A stretch of 64,000 bases of DNA from Acetobacteraceae bacterium H6797 (GTDB lineage Bacteria; Pseudomonadota; Alphaproteobacteria; Acetobacterales; Acetobacteraceae), in NCBI GenBank assembly GCA_015223225.1, contig JADFCQ010000001.1, forward strand, positions 1,079,639 through 1,143,638, given 5' to 3'. The translations under genes were made by a program, and so were the position numbers. Below are positions 27,312 to 35,724 of this stretch, one piece after another. Every line of letters begins with the position of its first letter. Position 1 is the first letter of the stretch. The notes beneath the pieces are model-generated. The model saw only the letters and a list, made by a program, of their open reading frames with translations. It was not told the origin of the DNA and ran no database searches.

Positions 27312-27971
27312 CTACCCCCTGGCAGGGATCTCTTCTGGGGCCGTGACCAGCATCGGCACCTGGGGGAAGCGCTTCAGCACCTCCACCCTGACCAACCGCC
27401 GGCGATCAACGAGATACTCCCCCTCCGCAAATTCATCTCCCAGGAGTGCCGGCGCGCAAAAAATGGCCTCGGCCGGCGCGAGCGTCTTGAGCAGAACACT
27501 ACCCCCTTCGTGAGCCTGCCATACACCCCGAGCAAACCCTTCCGCCGTGCTGCGGTCGCTGCTCCAGGACATCCCATAAGTCCGGCGCCGGCGATTGAAG
27601 GCACTGTCACCCCGATAGAGGGTAACGGCGCATCCGCGATAAACTGGCAAGCAGAAGCGCAGCCCGTCGATCAGTGCGGCGTCGCTCCCGGCAAGTTCCC
27701 TGATGGTATCGCCGTCCTCAATCCACCTCTGGAGCATCCAAGCTCCGACTTTTGGGGACGCACCATTCAGCTTTCCTAAAGCTCGCCAGGAGGCGGCTAC
27801 CCCGGCCTCATCTAGTCGCGACCACGCGATCTTTGCTGCTTCAACGTCATCGGCTCGAACGGCAGCGATAAATGCTTGCACACGCTGCCAGCGTTCCCGG
27901 CGCTGTTCCCGAAGCCTGATGGTCCAATCAGGCAGAGGATCTCCCGACCTCATCTTCACGATCTCACCCAT
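27312..27971 (-). CDS. Protein with possible ADP-ribosyltransferase-like fold
   Basis: A 219-residue protein from ATG 27971 (27953 and an extended start at 28142 are alternatives). The N-terminal ~110 residues are helical and contain SWRALGKLN. The C-terminal domain shows the ordered triad typical of R-S-E ADP-ribosyltransferases: LYRG (Arg120), YGMSWSSD (Ser135), AEGFARG, then FAEGEYLVD with Glu183-x-Glu185. Small proteins with this layout occur in phages and islands. Catalysis and target are unproven, and only short motifs support the fold. It lies alone downstream of the intact integrase, behind a repeat-rich leader. Confidence 0.5.
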   Translation of the reverse strand: MGEIVKMRSGDPLPDWTIRLREQRRERWQRVQAFIAAVRADDVEAAKIAWSRLDEAGVAASWRALGKLNGASPKVGAWMLQRWIEDGDTIRELAGSDAALIDGLRFCLPVYRGCAVTLYRGDSAFNRRRRTYGMSWSSDRSTAEGFARGVWQAHEGGSVLLKTLAPAEAIFCAPALLGDEFAEGEYLVDRRRLVRVEVLKRFPQVPMLVTAPEEIPARG

Positions 27972-27974
27972 CCC

Positions 27975-28097
27975 GGACGGACAGCGGACAACGGACAGCC
28001 CCTTAAGGGGCTGGTCCGGATTGTCCGTTTTGTCCGGGTACGGAGAATGGGCGGACAACGTCCGGACAATGTCCGGACAAACCGATTTTGTCCGGGG
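27975..28097. repeat. Cluster of GGACA/TGTCC repeats with an 18-bp palindrome
   Basis: At 27979-27997 GGACA occurs three times at exact 7-bp spacing. A perfect palindrome (CAGCCCCTTAAGGGGCTG) spans 27996-28013. Further TGTCCG copies are at about 28022 and 28031, and two GTCCGGAC palindromes lie 11 bp apart at 28060 and 28071. Another TGTCCGG is at 28090. This lies directly upstream of the ART-like gene. If read as protein it gives low-complexity P-D-K-rich sequence, so I treat it as a control region. Confidence 0.7.
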
Positions 28098-28169
28098 CAT
28101 AGGGGGCCTTGGTTGCTCTCCAACATCGTCATTTCCACGCACAGAACGGCGGCCGGACAGTTCCCGTCA

Positions 28170-29507
28170 TCATCCGACCTCCCGCAGCACCGCTGGCGCG
28201 AGATGACCGACCGTGGCGGGTTTGCGATCACAATATTCCGCCCAAGCCTCCATCAATGCCCGGCGCTTGGCGAACAGGTCACCGCGCGCATAAGCGGCCT
28301 CCACCTTGTCAGCATTCACATGCGCGAGCGCCGCCTCCATCACCGCCTGAGGCGTGCTGGTCGCTTCGCCCGCCCAGTCGCGGAAGCTGCTTCTGAAGCC
28401 ATGCGCGGTGATCGGCTCATGGGTGACCCCATCAACCCAACGAGCTTTCGCCCCGTCTGCGTCTTCTCCCTGCCGTGCATTCATCCGCCTCAGCAGCATT
28501 AACAACGCCATCGAAGACAGCGGCTTCTGCTGGTCCTCAGTTGGAAAGACCGGGCTATTGGGGCCGCTCTTCAGTGGCTTCACGGCTTCAAGCAGCGCGG
28601 TCGCGGCGGCCGACAACGGCACGCGATGCTGCCGGCGGCTCTTCATGCGGGCTCCTGGCACGGTCCACACCGCATGCCGGAAGTCGATCTCGCGCCAGGT
28701 GGCGCCTAGCACCTCGCTTGTCCTGGCGGCAGTCAGGATCGCGAATTCCAAGGCCCGGGCAGCCATAGCGGCGCGCGCCCGCAGCTCGACCATGAAGTCC
28801 GGCATCTGCTGCCAAGGCAGAGCGGGGTGGTGGCCATAGCCGGCCGCGCGCTTTAGGGGCGCTGACTTCGGCAGCAGCGTGCGCAGGGCCTCGTCGATAT
28901 CTGCCGCGCTGCTGCCAGTCGGCCGTTCGCCGGCGGCGCGTGCGTAGCGCAGGACTGCGAGGATGCGCATCTTCACGCGGCTGGCCGTCTCTGGCTTGGT
29001 GGCCCAGATGGGCGAGAGAACGCGACGCACGTCTTCGACTTCGACCGTTGCGACGGGCTGAGAGCCGATCAGCGGATGCACGTAGGTGGCCAAGGTGTTG
29101 CGCCACTGCTGCCGGTGCTTAGGATTGCTCCATTCCGCCTCTCGGGCGTCCAGGAGGGCGTTTGCAGCCCCTTCGAAGGTCAGGGGTGCGGCCGCCATCG
29201 CAGCGGCCTCAGCGGCCTTCCTAGACGCTTCCTCGGCATCAAGGGGATCCACACCGCGAGCGAGGATGTTCTTGAGCCTCGCGGCCTCCTGACGAGCCTC
29301 GGCTAGCGTGCGGCCTGCCTTGCCAATTTCGTTGGCAACGGAGCCGAGACCCATCTCACGCATCCTGCCGCCACGGGTGTAGCGCCAGACCCAGAAGCGA
29401 GCGCCGTTCTCCCTTACCAGCAGGTACAGGCCGTTGCCGTCGCCATAGCGGCCGGCCTTAGCTGTTCGCACGCCCGCTGCCGTCAGTCCCGCTGCTCTTC
29501 TAGGCAT
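28170..29507 (-). CDS. int: P4-type tyrosine integrase
   Basis: An intact 445-residue integrase from ATG 29507 (MPRRAAGLTAAGVRTAKAGR). The N-terminal DUF4102-type arm-binding domain spans about residues 1-90 (YGDGNGLYLLVRENGARFWV). A core-binding domain follows, then the catalytic domain with all expected residues: ILTAARTSEVLGATW (Arg I), ITAHGFRSSFRDWA (H-x-x-R), ALAHVNADKVEAAYARGD (His and the Tyr nucleophile). P4-type enzymes target tRNA 3' ends, which agrees with the 15-bp core. The start codon is 200 bp from the right core site. Confidence 0.93.
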   Translation of the reverse strand: MPRRAAGLTAAGVRTAKAGRYGDGNGLYLLVRENGARFWVWRYTRGGRMREMGLGSVANEIGKAGRTLAEARQEAARLKNILARGVDPLDAEEASRKAAEAAAMAAAPLTFEGAANALLDAREAEWSNPKHRQQWRNTLATYVHPLIGSQPVATVEVEDVRRVLSPIWATKPETASRVKMRILAVLRYARAAGERPTGSSAADIDEALRTLLPKSAPLKRAAGYGHHPALPWQQMPDFMVELRARAAMAARALEFAILTAARTSEVLGATWREIDFRHAVWTVPGARMKSRRQHRVPLSAAATALLEAVKPLKSGPNSPVFPTEDQQKPLSSMALLMLLRRMNARQGEDADGAKARWVDGVTHEPITAHGFRSSFRDWAGEATSTPQAVMEAALAHVNADKVEAAYARGDLFAKRRALMEAWAEYCDRKPATVGHLAPAVLREVG

Positions 29508-29707
29508 CGTCCAGTCCTGCCGTGATAAGGGGACAAGCGGGCTTCCCCGCATATCCGTCCCCTAATCAATCACGTGAACCAGCATGATAGCAAGCGAACT
29601 GTTACGATACGCCAGAGCCGAGACAGAGGAACATTATAGCTATATAAAGCCATTTCGGCGATATGCAGCGAAGCGAGGCGAACCAATGCGGCATCTAGTA
29701 CGGCGGT

Positions 29708-29722
29708 CACCCTCTCCGCCAG
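29708..29722 (+). other. attR core
   Basis: An exact 15-bp copy of the tRNA-Ser(CGA) 3' end, without a surrounding tRNA. The stretch 29508-29707 between integrase and core has no gene and should contain arm sites and the integrase promoter. The next chromosomal gene ends at 29792. Confidence 0.85.
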
Positions 29723-29791
29723 CCGGACTTTCTGACAGATCAGCGCTCATCCACACGGCCGGCCATCAAGCCCGCCGCCTTCGGCGCTTCC

Positions 29792-30655
29792 CTACTCCTG
29801 CGCCTCTCGCGTGAGCCAATCAGCGAAAATGCTCAGCGCCTCGCCAGTGCGTCCCGTGGGCAGGAAGAGCCAATAGAGATCCCCCGTCGGGATGCTGATC
29901 TCCGACAGCGCCACGAGCTTGCCGCTCTCCACCTCCTCCCGCACGAAGGAGGGCGAGCAGATGACGATGCCGAGCCCTTCCAGCGCCGCCTGAATCGCCA
30001 GCGTCGTGCTCTCGAAAAGCAGCGGCGGCTGAGAGGCCGCCGTGCCCGCATGCCGCAGCCAGAGATCCCAGTCGCCCGCCCGCACCTTGCTGCCCAGCAG
30101 GCGCGTGGCGCTAGGCCATCCGCCCGGCAAGCCTTTTACCAGTGACGGCGCCGCGAAGGGCGAGATCATCACCGCCTGCAGCCGACGCCCCCCGAAAGGC
30201 GGCGGCGCCCCGGCCGGCACCGTATGGACGGCGGCGTCCACGCCCTCCCGCGCCAGATCGACAATGGCCGTGGACGTCGAGACCTCCACATCGATGCCGG
30301 GATGCGCCGCATGGAAGCGCGGCAGGCGCGGGATGAGCCAGCGGAGCGCCCAGGTCGTATAGGCACGGATGCGCAGGGGCGCCGATTGCGCCTGGAGATG
30401 GTCCACCGCCGACTGGATCTGCGCGAAGCCCGCCTGCAATTCCTCCGCGAAGCGGACGCCGGCCTTGGTCAGCCCGATCGCATTCACGCCGCGCCTGACG
30501 AGGGAGCAGTCCAGCGCCGTCTCCAGGTCCCGCAGCCGCTTGCTGACGGCCGGCTGCGTCACGCCCAATGCGGCCGCCGCGGCCGTCAGGCTGCCGGTCT
30601 CCGCCACTACGCGAAAGGCCCAAAGGCTCTCCAGGGGCAATGGGAAGCGATTCAT
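29792..30655 (-). CDS. LysR-family transcriptional regulator
   Basis: A 287-residue LTTR from ATG 30655. The winged HTH is at residues 8-65 (LESLWAFRVVAETGSLTAAA, then GVTQPAVSKRLRDLE). The effector domain has the GcvA-like pattern (RIRAYTTWALRWLIPRLPRF). It is divergent from the Bug-protein operon across a 134-bp gap, so it very likely controls it. The open frame runs upstream of the chosen start without family similarity. It marks the return to host sequence after the element. Confidence 0.9.
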   Translation of the reverse strand: MNRFPLPLESLWAFRVVAETGSLTAAAAALGVTQPAVSKRLRDLETALDCSLVRRGVNAIGLTKAGVRFAEELQAGFAQIQSAVDHLQAQSAPLRIRAYTTWALRWLIPRLPRFHAAHPGIDVEVSTSTAIVDLAREGVDAAVHTVPAGAPPPFGGRRLQAVMISPFAAPSLVKGLPGGWPSATRLLGSKVRAGDWDLWLRHAGTAASQPPLLFESTTLAIQAALEGLGIVICSPSFVREEVESGKLVALSEISIPTGDLYWLFLPTGRTGEALSIFADWLTREAQE

Positions 30656-30789
30656 GCCCCACCCTAACATCAGGTTGGGGTAGAGCAAGGAATTTTGAGG
30701 CTTTTCAGGCCGTTTCAGGAAAATGACAGTGCCGGAAACAAGGCGCCCGGCGGAGCACCGCACGGGGGCCACCCGGAGGATAACAACCC

Positions 30790-31767
30790 ATGAAACGTCG
30801 TACCGCGCTCATGCTCCTGCCTGCGCTGGCAGGGCTTCGCGCCCCCAGCGTCCTGGCCCAGGGACGCTATCCGGATCGCCCCATCCGCCTCATCATTCCC
30901 TTCGCCGCGGGCGGCAGCAACGACATCGTCGGCCGCGTCGTCGCGGAGGGCATCGGCGCGCGGCTCGGGCAGAGCATCGTGGTCGAGAATCGCGGCGGCG
31001 CCGGCGGCGTGCTGGGCAATGAGGCCGTCGCCCAGTCGCCGAAGGATGGCTATACGCTGCTGCTCGGCGGCAGCGGCAGCTTCCTCATCAGCAGCCTGGT
31101 GCAGCCCAAGCTCTCCTACGACATCATCCGCGATTTCGCGCCGATCGGCTTCCTCGGCAATGCGCCCAATGTCATCACCGTCAATCCGAAGGTGCAGGCG
31201 CGCACGATGGCCGAGCTGCGCGAGCTGGCCCGCCATGCCAATCCGCCGCTCTCCTATGCCAGCCCCGGCGTGGGCACCACGGGCCACGTCCTGGGCGCGC
31301 TGCTCTCGCTCGAATTCGGGGCGGAGATGGAGCATATCCCCTATCGCGGCACCGGCCCCGCCATCACCGACGTGCTCGCCGGCCGCGTGCAGATCCTGAC
31401 CAATGCGGCGGCCCCTTTGCGGCCCCATATCGCCTCGGGCGGCCTGCGCGCCCTCGCCATCGCGGCGCCGCAACGGCTGGACATGCTGCCCGAGGTGCCG
31501 ACCACGGCCGAACAGGGCTTCCCCCGCATCCTCTCCTCGACCTGGTACGGGTTGCTCGGCCCGGCCGGCATGCCGGAAGACCGCATCGCCGCACTGCATG
31601 GGGCGCTGAACGCCACCCTGGCCGATGCGGGCGCCAAGCAGCGCCTGGCCGAGGAAGGCGTGATGATCGAGACGAGCGCCACGCCCGCCGATTATGGCCG
31701 CTTCATCGAGACGGACCGCGCACGCTGGCAGGAAGTCGTCACCCGCGCGAAGATCCGGGCCGAGTGA
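30790..31767 (+). CDS. Bug-family (TctC) periplasmic solute-binding protein
   Basis: A 325-residue protein with an N-terminal signal (MKRRTALMLLPALAGLRAPS, cleavage near VLAQG). The Bug hallmarks are present: RYPDRPIRLIIPFAAGG, SIVVENRGGAGG, GSGSFLISSLVQPK, PYRGTGPAITDVLAG and VPTTAEQGFP. Such proteins bind carboxylates for TTT transporters or sensing. No membrane subunits (TctAB) are adjacent, which is usual for the large orphan Bug families. It is the first gene of the LysR-linked operon and overlaps the next gene start. Confidence 0.92.
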   Translation: MKRRTALMLLPALAGLRAPSVLAQGRYPDRPIRLIIPFAAGGSNDIVGRVVAEGIGARLGQSIVVENRGGAGGVLGNEAVAQSPKDGYTLLLGGSGSFLISSLVQPKLSYDIIRDFAPIGFLGNAPNVITVNPKVQARTMAELRELARHANPPLSYASPGVGTTGHVLGALLSLEFGAEMEHIPYRGTGPAITDVLAGRVQILTNAAAPLRPHIASGGLRALAIAAPQRLDMLPEVPTTAEQGFPRILSSTWYGLLGPAGMPEDRIAALHGALNATLADAGAKQRLAEEGVMIETSATPADYGRFIETDRARWQEVVTRAKIRAE

Positions 31768-32741
31768 TGCCTCGCCCGCCCCTTCGCCGCATCCTGGTGC
31801 TCGACGATTTCGGTGATGCCGCCTCGGGTTCCGCCGATTGGTCCGGCCTGCCGGTCACCTTCCTGAACCGGAAGCTGAGCGAGGATGAGCTTGTCGCGCA
31901 CATCGCCGCCGAAGGGGCAGACGCCGTGGTGCTGATCCGCGAGCGCAGCGCCTTCCCGGCCGGGCTGGTCCGGCGGCTGGAAGGGCTGCGGATGGTGGTG
32001 ACCACGGGCATCCGCAACCGGGTGCTGGATCTCGAAGCCTGCGACGCCGCCGGCATCGCCGTCTGCGGCACGCATTCCGTGGCCTCGCCGACGGTGGAGC
32101 TGACCTGGGGGCTCATCCTGGCCCTGGCGCGCGGCATTCCCCGGCAGGAGCAGCTTCTGCGGCAGGGCGGTTGGCAGCAGGGGGTCGGGCTGGGACTGGA
32201 GGGTGCAACGCTCTCCATCGCCGGCCTCGGGCGCATCGGTTCCGGCGTCGCCGCCATCGGCCGCGCCTTCGGCATGCGCCTCCTGGCCTGGAGCCCGAAC
32301 ATGACCCAGGCCACCGCCGAGGCCGCAGGCGCCACGCTGGTCGACAAGCAGACGCTCTTTCGCGAGGCCGATATCCTCACGCTGCATCTCGGCCTCGGCC
32401 CCGCCACGCGCGGCATCGTCGGTGCGGCGGATCTCGCGCTGATGCGGCGCGGGGCGCTGCTGGTCAATACCGCGCGCGGCCCGCTGGTGAAGCGCGAGGC
32501 GCTGATCGAGGCGCTGCGCAGCGGCCAGCTCGGCGGCGCCGCGATCGACACGCATGAGCCCGAGCCGATGCCCGCCGATGACCCGCTCCGCGAGGCGCCC
32601 AACACCATCCTGACGCCGCATCTCGGCTACGTCACCCAACAGAATTTCCGCCACTACTTCACCGGCGCCGTGGAATGCCTGCGGGCCTGGAACGAGGGCG
32701 CTCCGCTGCCCCGGCCCCTGAACGCCGCCGCCAAAGCCTGA
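31767..32741 (+). CDS. D-2-hydroxyacid dehydrogenase family protein
   Basis: A 324-residue NAD(P)-dependent dehydrogenase of the phosphoglycerate/formate-dehydrogenase fold. It shows the Rossmann motif GLGRIGSGVAAIG (about residue 152), the arginine region NTARGPLVKREAL, the glutamate in DTHEPEP and the catalytic histidine in TPHLGYVT. The ATG overlaps the stop of the Bug gene (a GTG three bases earlier is an alternative). It probably interconverts a 2-hydroxy and 2-oxo acid related to the substrate bound by the Bug protein. Confidence 0.88.
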   Translation: MPRPPLRRILVLDDFGDAASGSADWSGLPVTFLNRKLSEDELVAHIAAEGADAVVLIRERSAFPAGLVRRLEGLRMVVTTGIRNRVLDLEACDAAGIAVCGTHSVASPTVELTWGLILALARGIPRQEQLLRQGGWQQGVGLGLEGATLSIAGLGRIGSGVAAIGRAFGMRLLAWSPNMTQATAEAAGATLVDKQTLFREADILTLHLGLGPATRGIVGAADLALMRRGALLVNTARGPLVKREALIEALRSGQLGGAAIDTHEPEPMPADDPLREAPNTILTPHLGYVTQQNFRHYFTGAVECLRAWNEGAPLPRPLNAAAKA

Positions 32742-32756
32742 CGAGGATCGATCCCG

Positions 32757-33590
32757 ATGACCCCGCATTCTCTTGATTCCGACGCCATCCTTCTCGAAGC
32801 GGATGGCCCCGTCGCGGTGCTGACCCTCAATCGCCCGGCCGCGCGCAATGCTATCGACGACGCCATGCGCGCCGACCTGATGGCGGCGCTCGATCATGTC
32901 GCCCGCACCGACAGCATCAAGGCGCTGATCGTGACCGGCGCCGGCAAGGGCTTCTGCTCGGGCGGCGACGTGAAGTCCATGCAGGCGCGCCTCGCGGTGC
33001 CGCCGGGCGAGGTCGCGCTCAATGGCTGGCGCCGTCAGCAGCGCACACATCATGCCATCTCGATGCTGCATGCCCTGCCGAAGCCGACCATCGCCGCCGT
33101 GAATGGCGCGGCCACCGGCCTGGGCTGCGACGTCGCGCTGTGCTGCGACTTCATCATCGCCTCCGACGCCGCGCGCTTCGCCATGACCTATATCCTGCGC
33201 GGCCTCATCCCCGATGGCGGCGGCATGTATTTCCTGCCGCGCCGCGTCGGCCTCTCGCGCGCCAAGGAGCTGATTTTCTCCGGCCGCACCGTGGAGCCGG
33301 AAGAGGCACTGCGCATCGGCATGATCGACCGCGTGACCACCGCCGCGACGCTGATGGAAGATGCCCGCGCCTGGGCCGCCGAGCTGAGCAAGGGCGCCCC
33401 CGCCGCTCTCGCGCTGAGCAAGAACATTCTCGACCAGACCTTCGAGCTTTCGGTGGAGCAGGTCTTCTCCATGGGCAGCCAGGCGCAAGCGATCTGCTAC
33501 AGCTCGCGCGAGCATCTCGAATCCGTCGCCTCCTTCCTCGAAGGCGTCGCGCAGCGCCGCGCGGCCAAGGAAAAGGGAGAGGTGGCATGA
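32757..33590 (+). CDS. Enoyl-CoA hydratase/isomerase family protein
   Basis: A 277-residue crotonase-fold protein. It has the first oxyanion strand GAGKGFCSGGDVKSM (about residues 61-75), the second NGAATGLGCDVALCCDF and AKELIFSGRTVEPEEAL. By my own alignment the glutamate equivalent to rat crotonase Glu164 is kept (in AKELIFSG), while the Glu144 position is tyrosine (MTYILRG). Hydration may thus be impaired, and an isomerase or other crotonase reaction is possible. Its stop overlaps the next start (ATGA). Confidence 0.88.
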   Translation: MTPHSLDSDAILLEADGPVAVLTLNRPAARNAIDDAMRADLMAALDHVARTDSIKALIVTGAGKGFCSGGDVKSMQARLAVPPGEVALNGWRRQQRTHHAISMLHALPKPTIAAVNGAATGLGCDVALCCDFIIASDAARFAMTYILRGLIPDGGGMYFLPRRVGLSRAKELIFSGRTVEPEEALRIGMIDRVTTAATLMEDARAWAAELSKGAPAALALSKNILDQTFELSVEQVFSMGSQAQAICYSSREHLESVASFLEGVAQRRAAKEKGEVA

Positions 33591-35656
33591 GCGCGATCGG
33601 TGCCCTGCTGCGGCCGCGCAGCGTCGCGGTGATCGGCGCCTCCGCCGATGCCGGAAAGATGACGGGCCGCCCCGTCGGCTATCTGCAGAAATACGGGTTC
33701 GACGGCGATATCTGGCCGGTGAACCCGCGTGTTGAGGCCATCGCCGGCCTGCGCTGCTACCCCGATGTCGCCTCCCTCCCCGGCGCGCCCGATGCCGCCA
33801 TCGTCCTGCTGGGGCCCGACCGGGCCGAGGCGGCGGTGCGCGATCTCGCGGCCCGGGGCTGCCAGGCCGCCATCGTGCTGGCCAGCGGCTATGGCGAGGC
33901 GAATGAGGATGGCGCCCGCAAGCAGCAGGCGCTGAAGGACGCGGCGGGCAGCATGCGTCTGCTCGGCCCCAACACCATCGGCCTGGTGAATCTCACCGAC
34001 GGCATGATGCTCTCCGCGACGGGCGCGCTCGAGGTCGGCAATCTCGCCGTGGGCCGCATCTCCGTCGTCTCGCAGAGCGGCGGCATCCTCGGCTCACTGC
34101 TCTCGCGCGCGGCGGATCGCGGCATCGGCTTCGCCAAGCTGGTCTCGACCGGCAACGAGGCCGATATCGACAGCAGCGAGATGATCGCCCATCTCGTCGA
34201 GGACGAAGCCACCGACGTCATCGCCGTCTATATGGAAGGGCTGCGGCGGCCGGAGGTCTTCAAGCGCGCCGCGCGGCGGGCGGCCGAGCTGGGCAAGCCC
34301 ATCGTGGTCTACAAGGTCGGGCGCTCGGATTCCGGCGCGCGGGCGGCAACCTCGCATACCGGCGCGCTCGCCGGGGCGGACAGGGTCTATGACGCGCTCT
34401 TCCGCCAATATGGCGTCATCCGCGCCGAGAGCTTCACCGACCTGCTGGATATTCCCGCCGCGCTGGCGAGCGGGCGGCGGATGAAGGGCGATCGTGTCGC
34501 CATCCTTACTTCCACCGGCGGCGCCGGCACGCTGCTGGCCGATAATTGCGGCCTGGCGGGCATCGAGGTGCCCATGCCGGATGCGGTGACGACGCAGCGC
34601 CTCGCCACGCTTCTCAACGAAGATCCCGGCGCCATCGGGCGCAATCCCGTCGACGTCACGCTCGCGGGCCTGCGGCCGGACCTCTTCCGGGGCGCCATCG
34701 ACGCGCTGCTGGAGAGCCCGAGCTACGATGCGGCGGTGGTCGTCATCGGCTCCTCCGCCCTGGCCACGCCGGATATCGTGGCGGGCGCCATCGTCGAGTG
34801 CCAGGCGCGCAGCGAGAAGCCCGTGCTGGCCTATGTCAGCCCGCATGCGCCGCATCTGGTGCGGCTGCTGAACGGCCAGGGCATCCCGGCCTTCGCCACG
34901 CCGGAAAGCTGCGCGACGGTGCTGCGCGCGCTGCATCGGCCGGCGCTGCCGCCGCTGGTGAATGCCGAAGCGGAGGATGCGACCGTGCTTGCGGGCCTGC
35001 CGGCCGGGAACCTGAACGAAGCGGAGAGCAAGGCCATCTTCGCCCGCTTCGGCGTGCCGGTGACGCGCGAGGCCGTGGCCGCCGATGCCGAAGGCGCTGC
35101 CGTCGCCGCGCGGGAGTTGGGCGGCGAGGTGGTGCTGAAAGTGCTCTCCCGCGCCATCGCGCATAAGAGCGACATCGGCGGCGTGCGCGTCGGCCTCAAG
35201 CCCGAGGAAGTCTCTGAGGCCTGCGTCACCATGCTTCAGCGCCTGCGCGAGGCCGGGGCGCCCACGCCCGAGGGCTTCCTGGTGCAGGAGCGTATCCGGG
35301 GCGGGGTGGAGATGATCCTGGGCTTCCATCGCGATCCGCAATTGGGCCCGGTGATCCTGCTCGGCTCCGGCGGCGTCGCGGCGGAGCTGTTCCAGGACAC
35401 CACGCTGCGTCTGCTGCCGATCTCCCGCCCGGATGCGGAGGCGATGGTGGAGGAGCTGAAGGCCGCGCGCCTGCTGCGAGGCTATCGCGGGGCGGCGCCG
35501 GCCGATATCCCCGCCCTGGTCGATGCCGTGATGGCCTTCGCCGCCATGGCCGTCGCGGCCGGCGAGCGCCTGCAGGAGGCGGAGATCAACCCACTCTTCG
35601 TCCTGCCGGCGGGCCAGGGCGCGCGGGCCGTCGACGGCCTGGCCGTGCTTCGGTGA
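33587..35656 (+). CDS. ADP-forming acyl-CoA synthetase (acetate-CoA ligase family)
   Basis: A 689-residue fusion of the alpha and beta parts of NDP-forming acyl-CoA ligases. The CoA-binding Rossmann domain opens with RPRSVAVIGASADAGKMTGR. The succinyl-CoA-ligase-like domain has VVSQSGGILGSLLSRAADRG and the histidine-bearing TSHTGALAGADRVYDALF. The C-terminal ATP-grasp domain (from about residue 460) has GEVVLKVLSRAIAHKSDIGG and LGSGGVAAELFQDT. It likely activates the operon's carboxylate to a CoA ester. The start ATG overlaps the upstream stop, and its own stop overlaps a GTG of the PrpD-like frame. Confidence 0.9.
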   Translation: MSAIGALLRPRSVAVIGASADAGKMTGRPVGYLQKYGFDGDIWPVNPRVEAIAGLRCYPDVASLPGAPDAAIVLLGPDRAEAAVRDLAARGCQAAIVLASGYGEANEDGARKQQALKDAAGSMRLLGPNTIGLVNLTDGMMLSATGALEVGNLAVGRISVVSQSGGILGSLLSRAADRGIGFAKLVSTGNEADIDSSEMIAHLVEDEATDVIAVYMEGLRRPEVFKRAARRAAELGKPIVVYKVGRSDSGARAATSHTGALAGADRVYDALFRQYGVIRAESFTDLLDIPAALASGRRMKGDRVAILTSTGGAGTLLADNCGLAGIEVPMPDAVTTQRLATLLNEDPGAIGRNPVDVTLAGLRPDLFRGAIDALLESPSYDAAVVVIGSSALATPDIVAGAIVECQARSEKPVLAYVSPHAPHLVRLLNGQGIPAFATPESCATVLRALHRPALPPLVNAEAEDATVLAGLPAGNLNEAESKAIFARFGVPVTREAVAADAEGAAVAARELGGEVVLKVLSRAIAHKSDIGGVRVGLKPEEVSEACVTMLQRLREAGAPTPEGFLVQERIRGGVEMILGFHRDPQLGPVILLGSGGVAAELFQDTTLRLLPISRPDAEAMVEELKAARLLRGYRGAAPADIPALVDAVMAFAAMAVAAGERLQEAEINPLFVLPAGQGARAVDGLAVLR

Positions 35657-35724
35657 GTGCCGTGCCGCTCGCGACGCTTGCTGCCCATGCCGCGGGCTGA
35701 CGCGATCGCGCTTGGCCCGAGGGC

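Noticed and set aside
28001..28142. N-terminal extension of the ART-like protein back to 28142
   Set aside because: The extra residues come from the GGACA/TGTCC repeat field and are low complexity; ATG 27971 or 27953 is more plausible, though not proven.
29700..29730. A second tRNA-Ser gene at the right end of the element
   Set aside because: Only the 15-bp 3' end is present; there is no anticodon or D-arm upstream.
31692..33515. About 600-codon minus-strand frame opposite the dehydrogenase and crotonase genes
   Set aside because: Its translation is low-complexity G/R/H/A-rich with no domain, while the plus strand encodes two complete known families in this interval.
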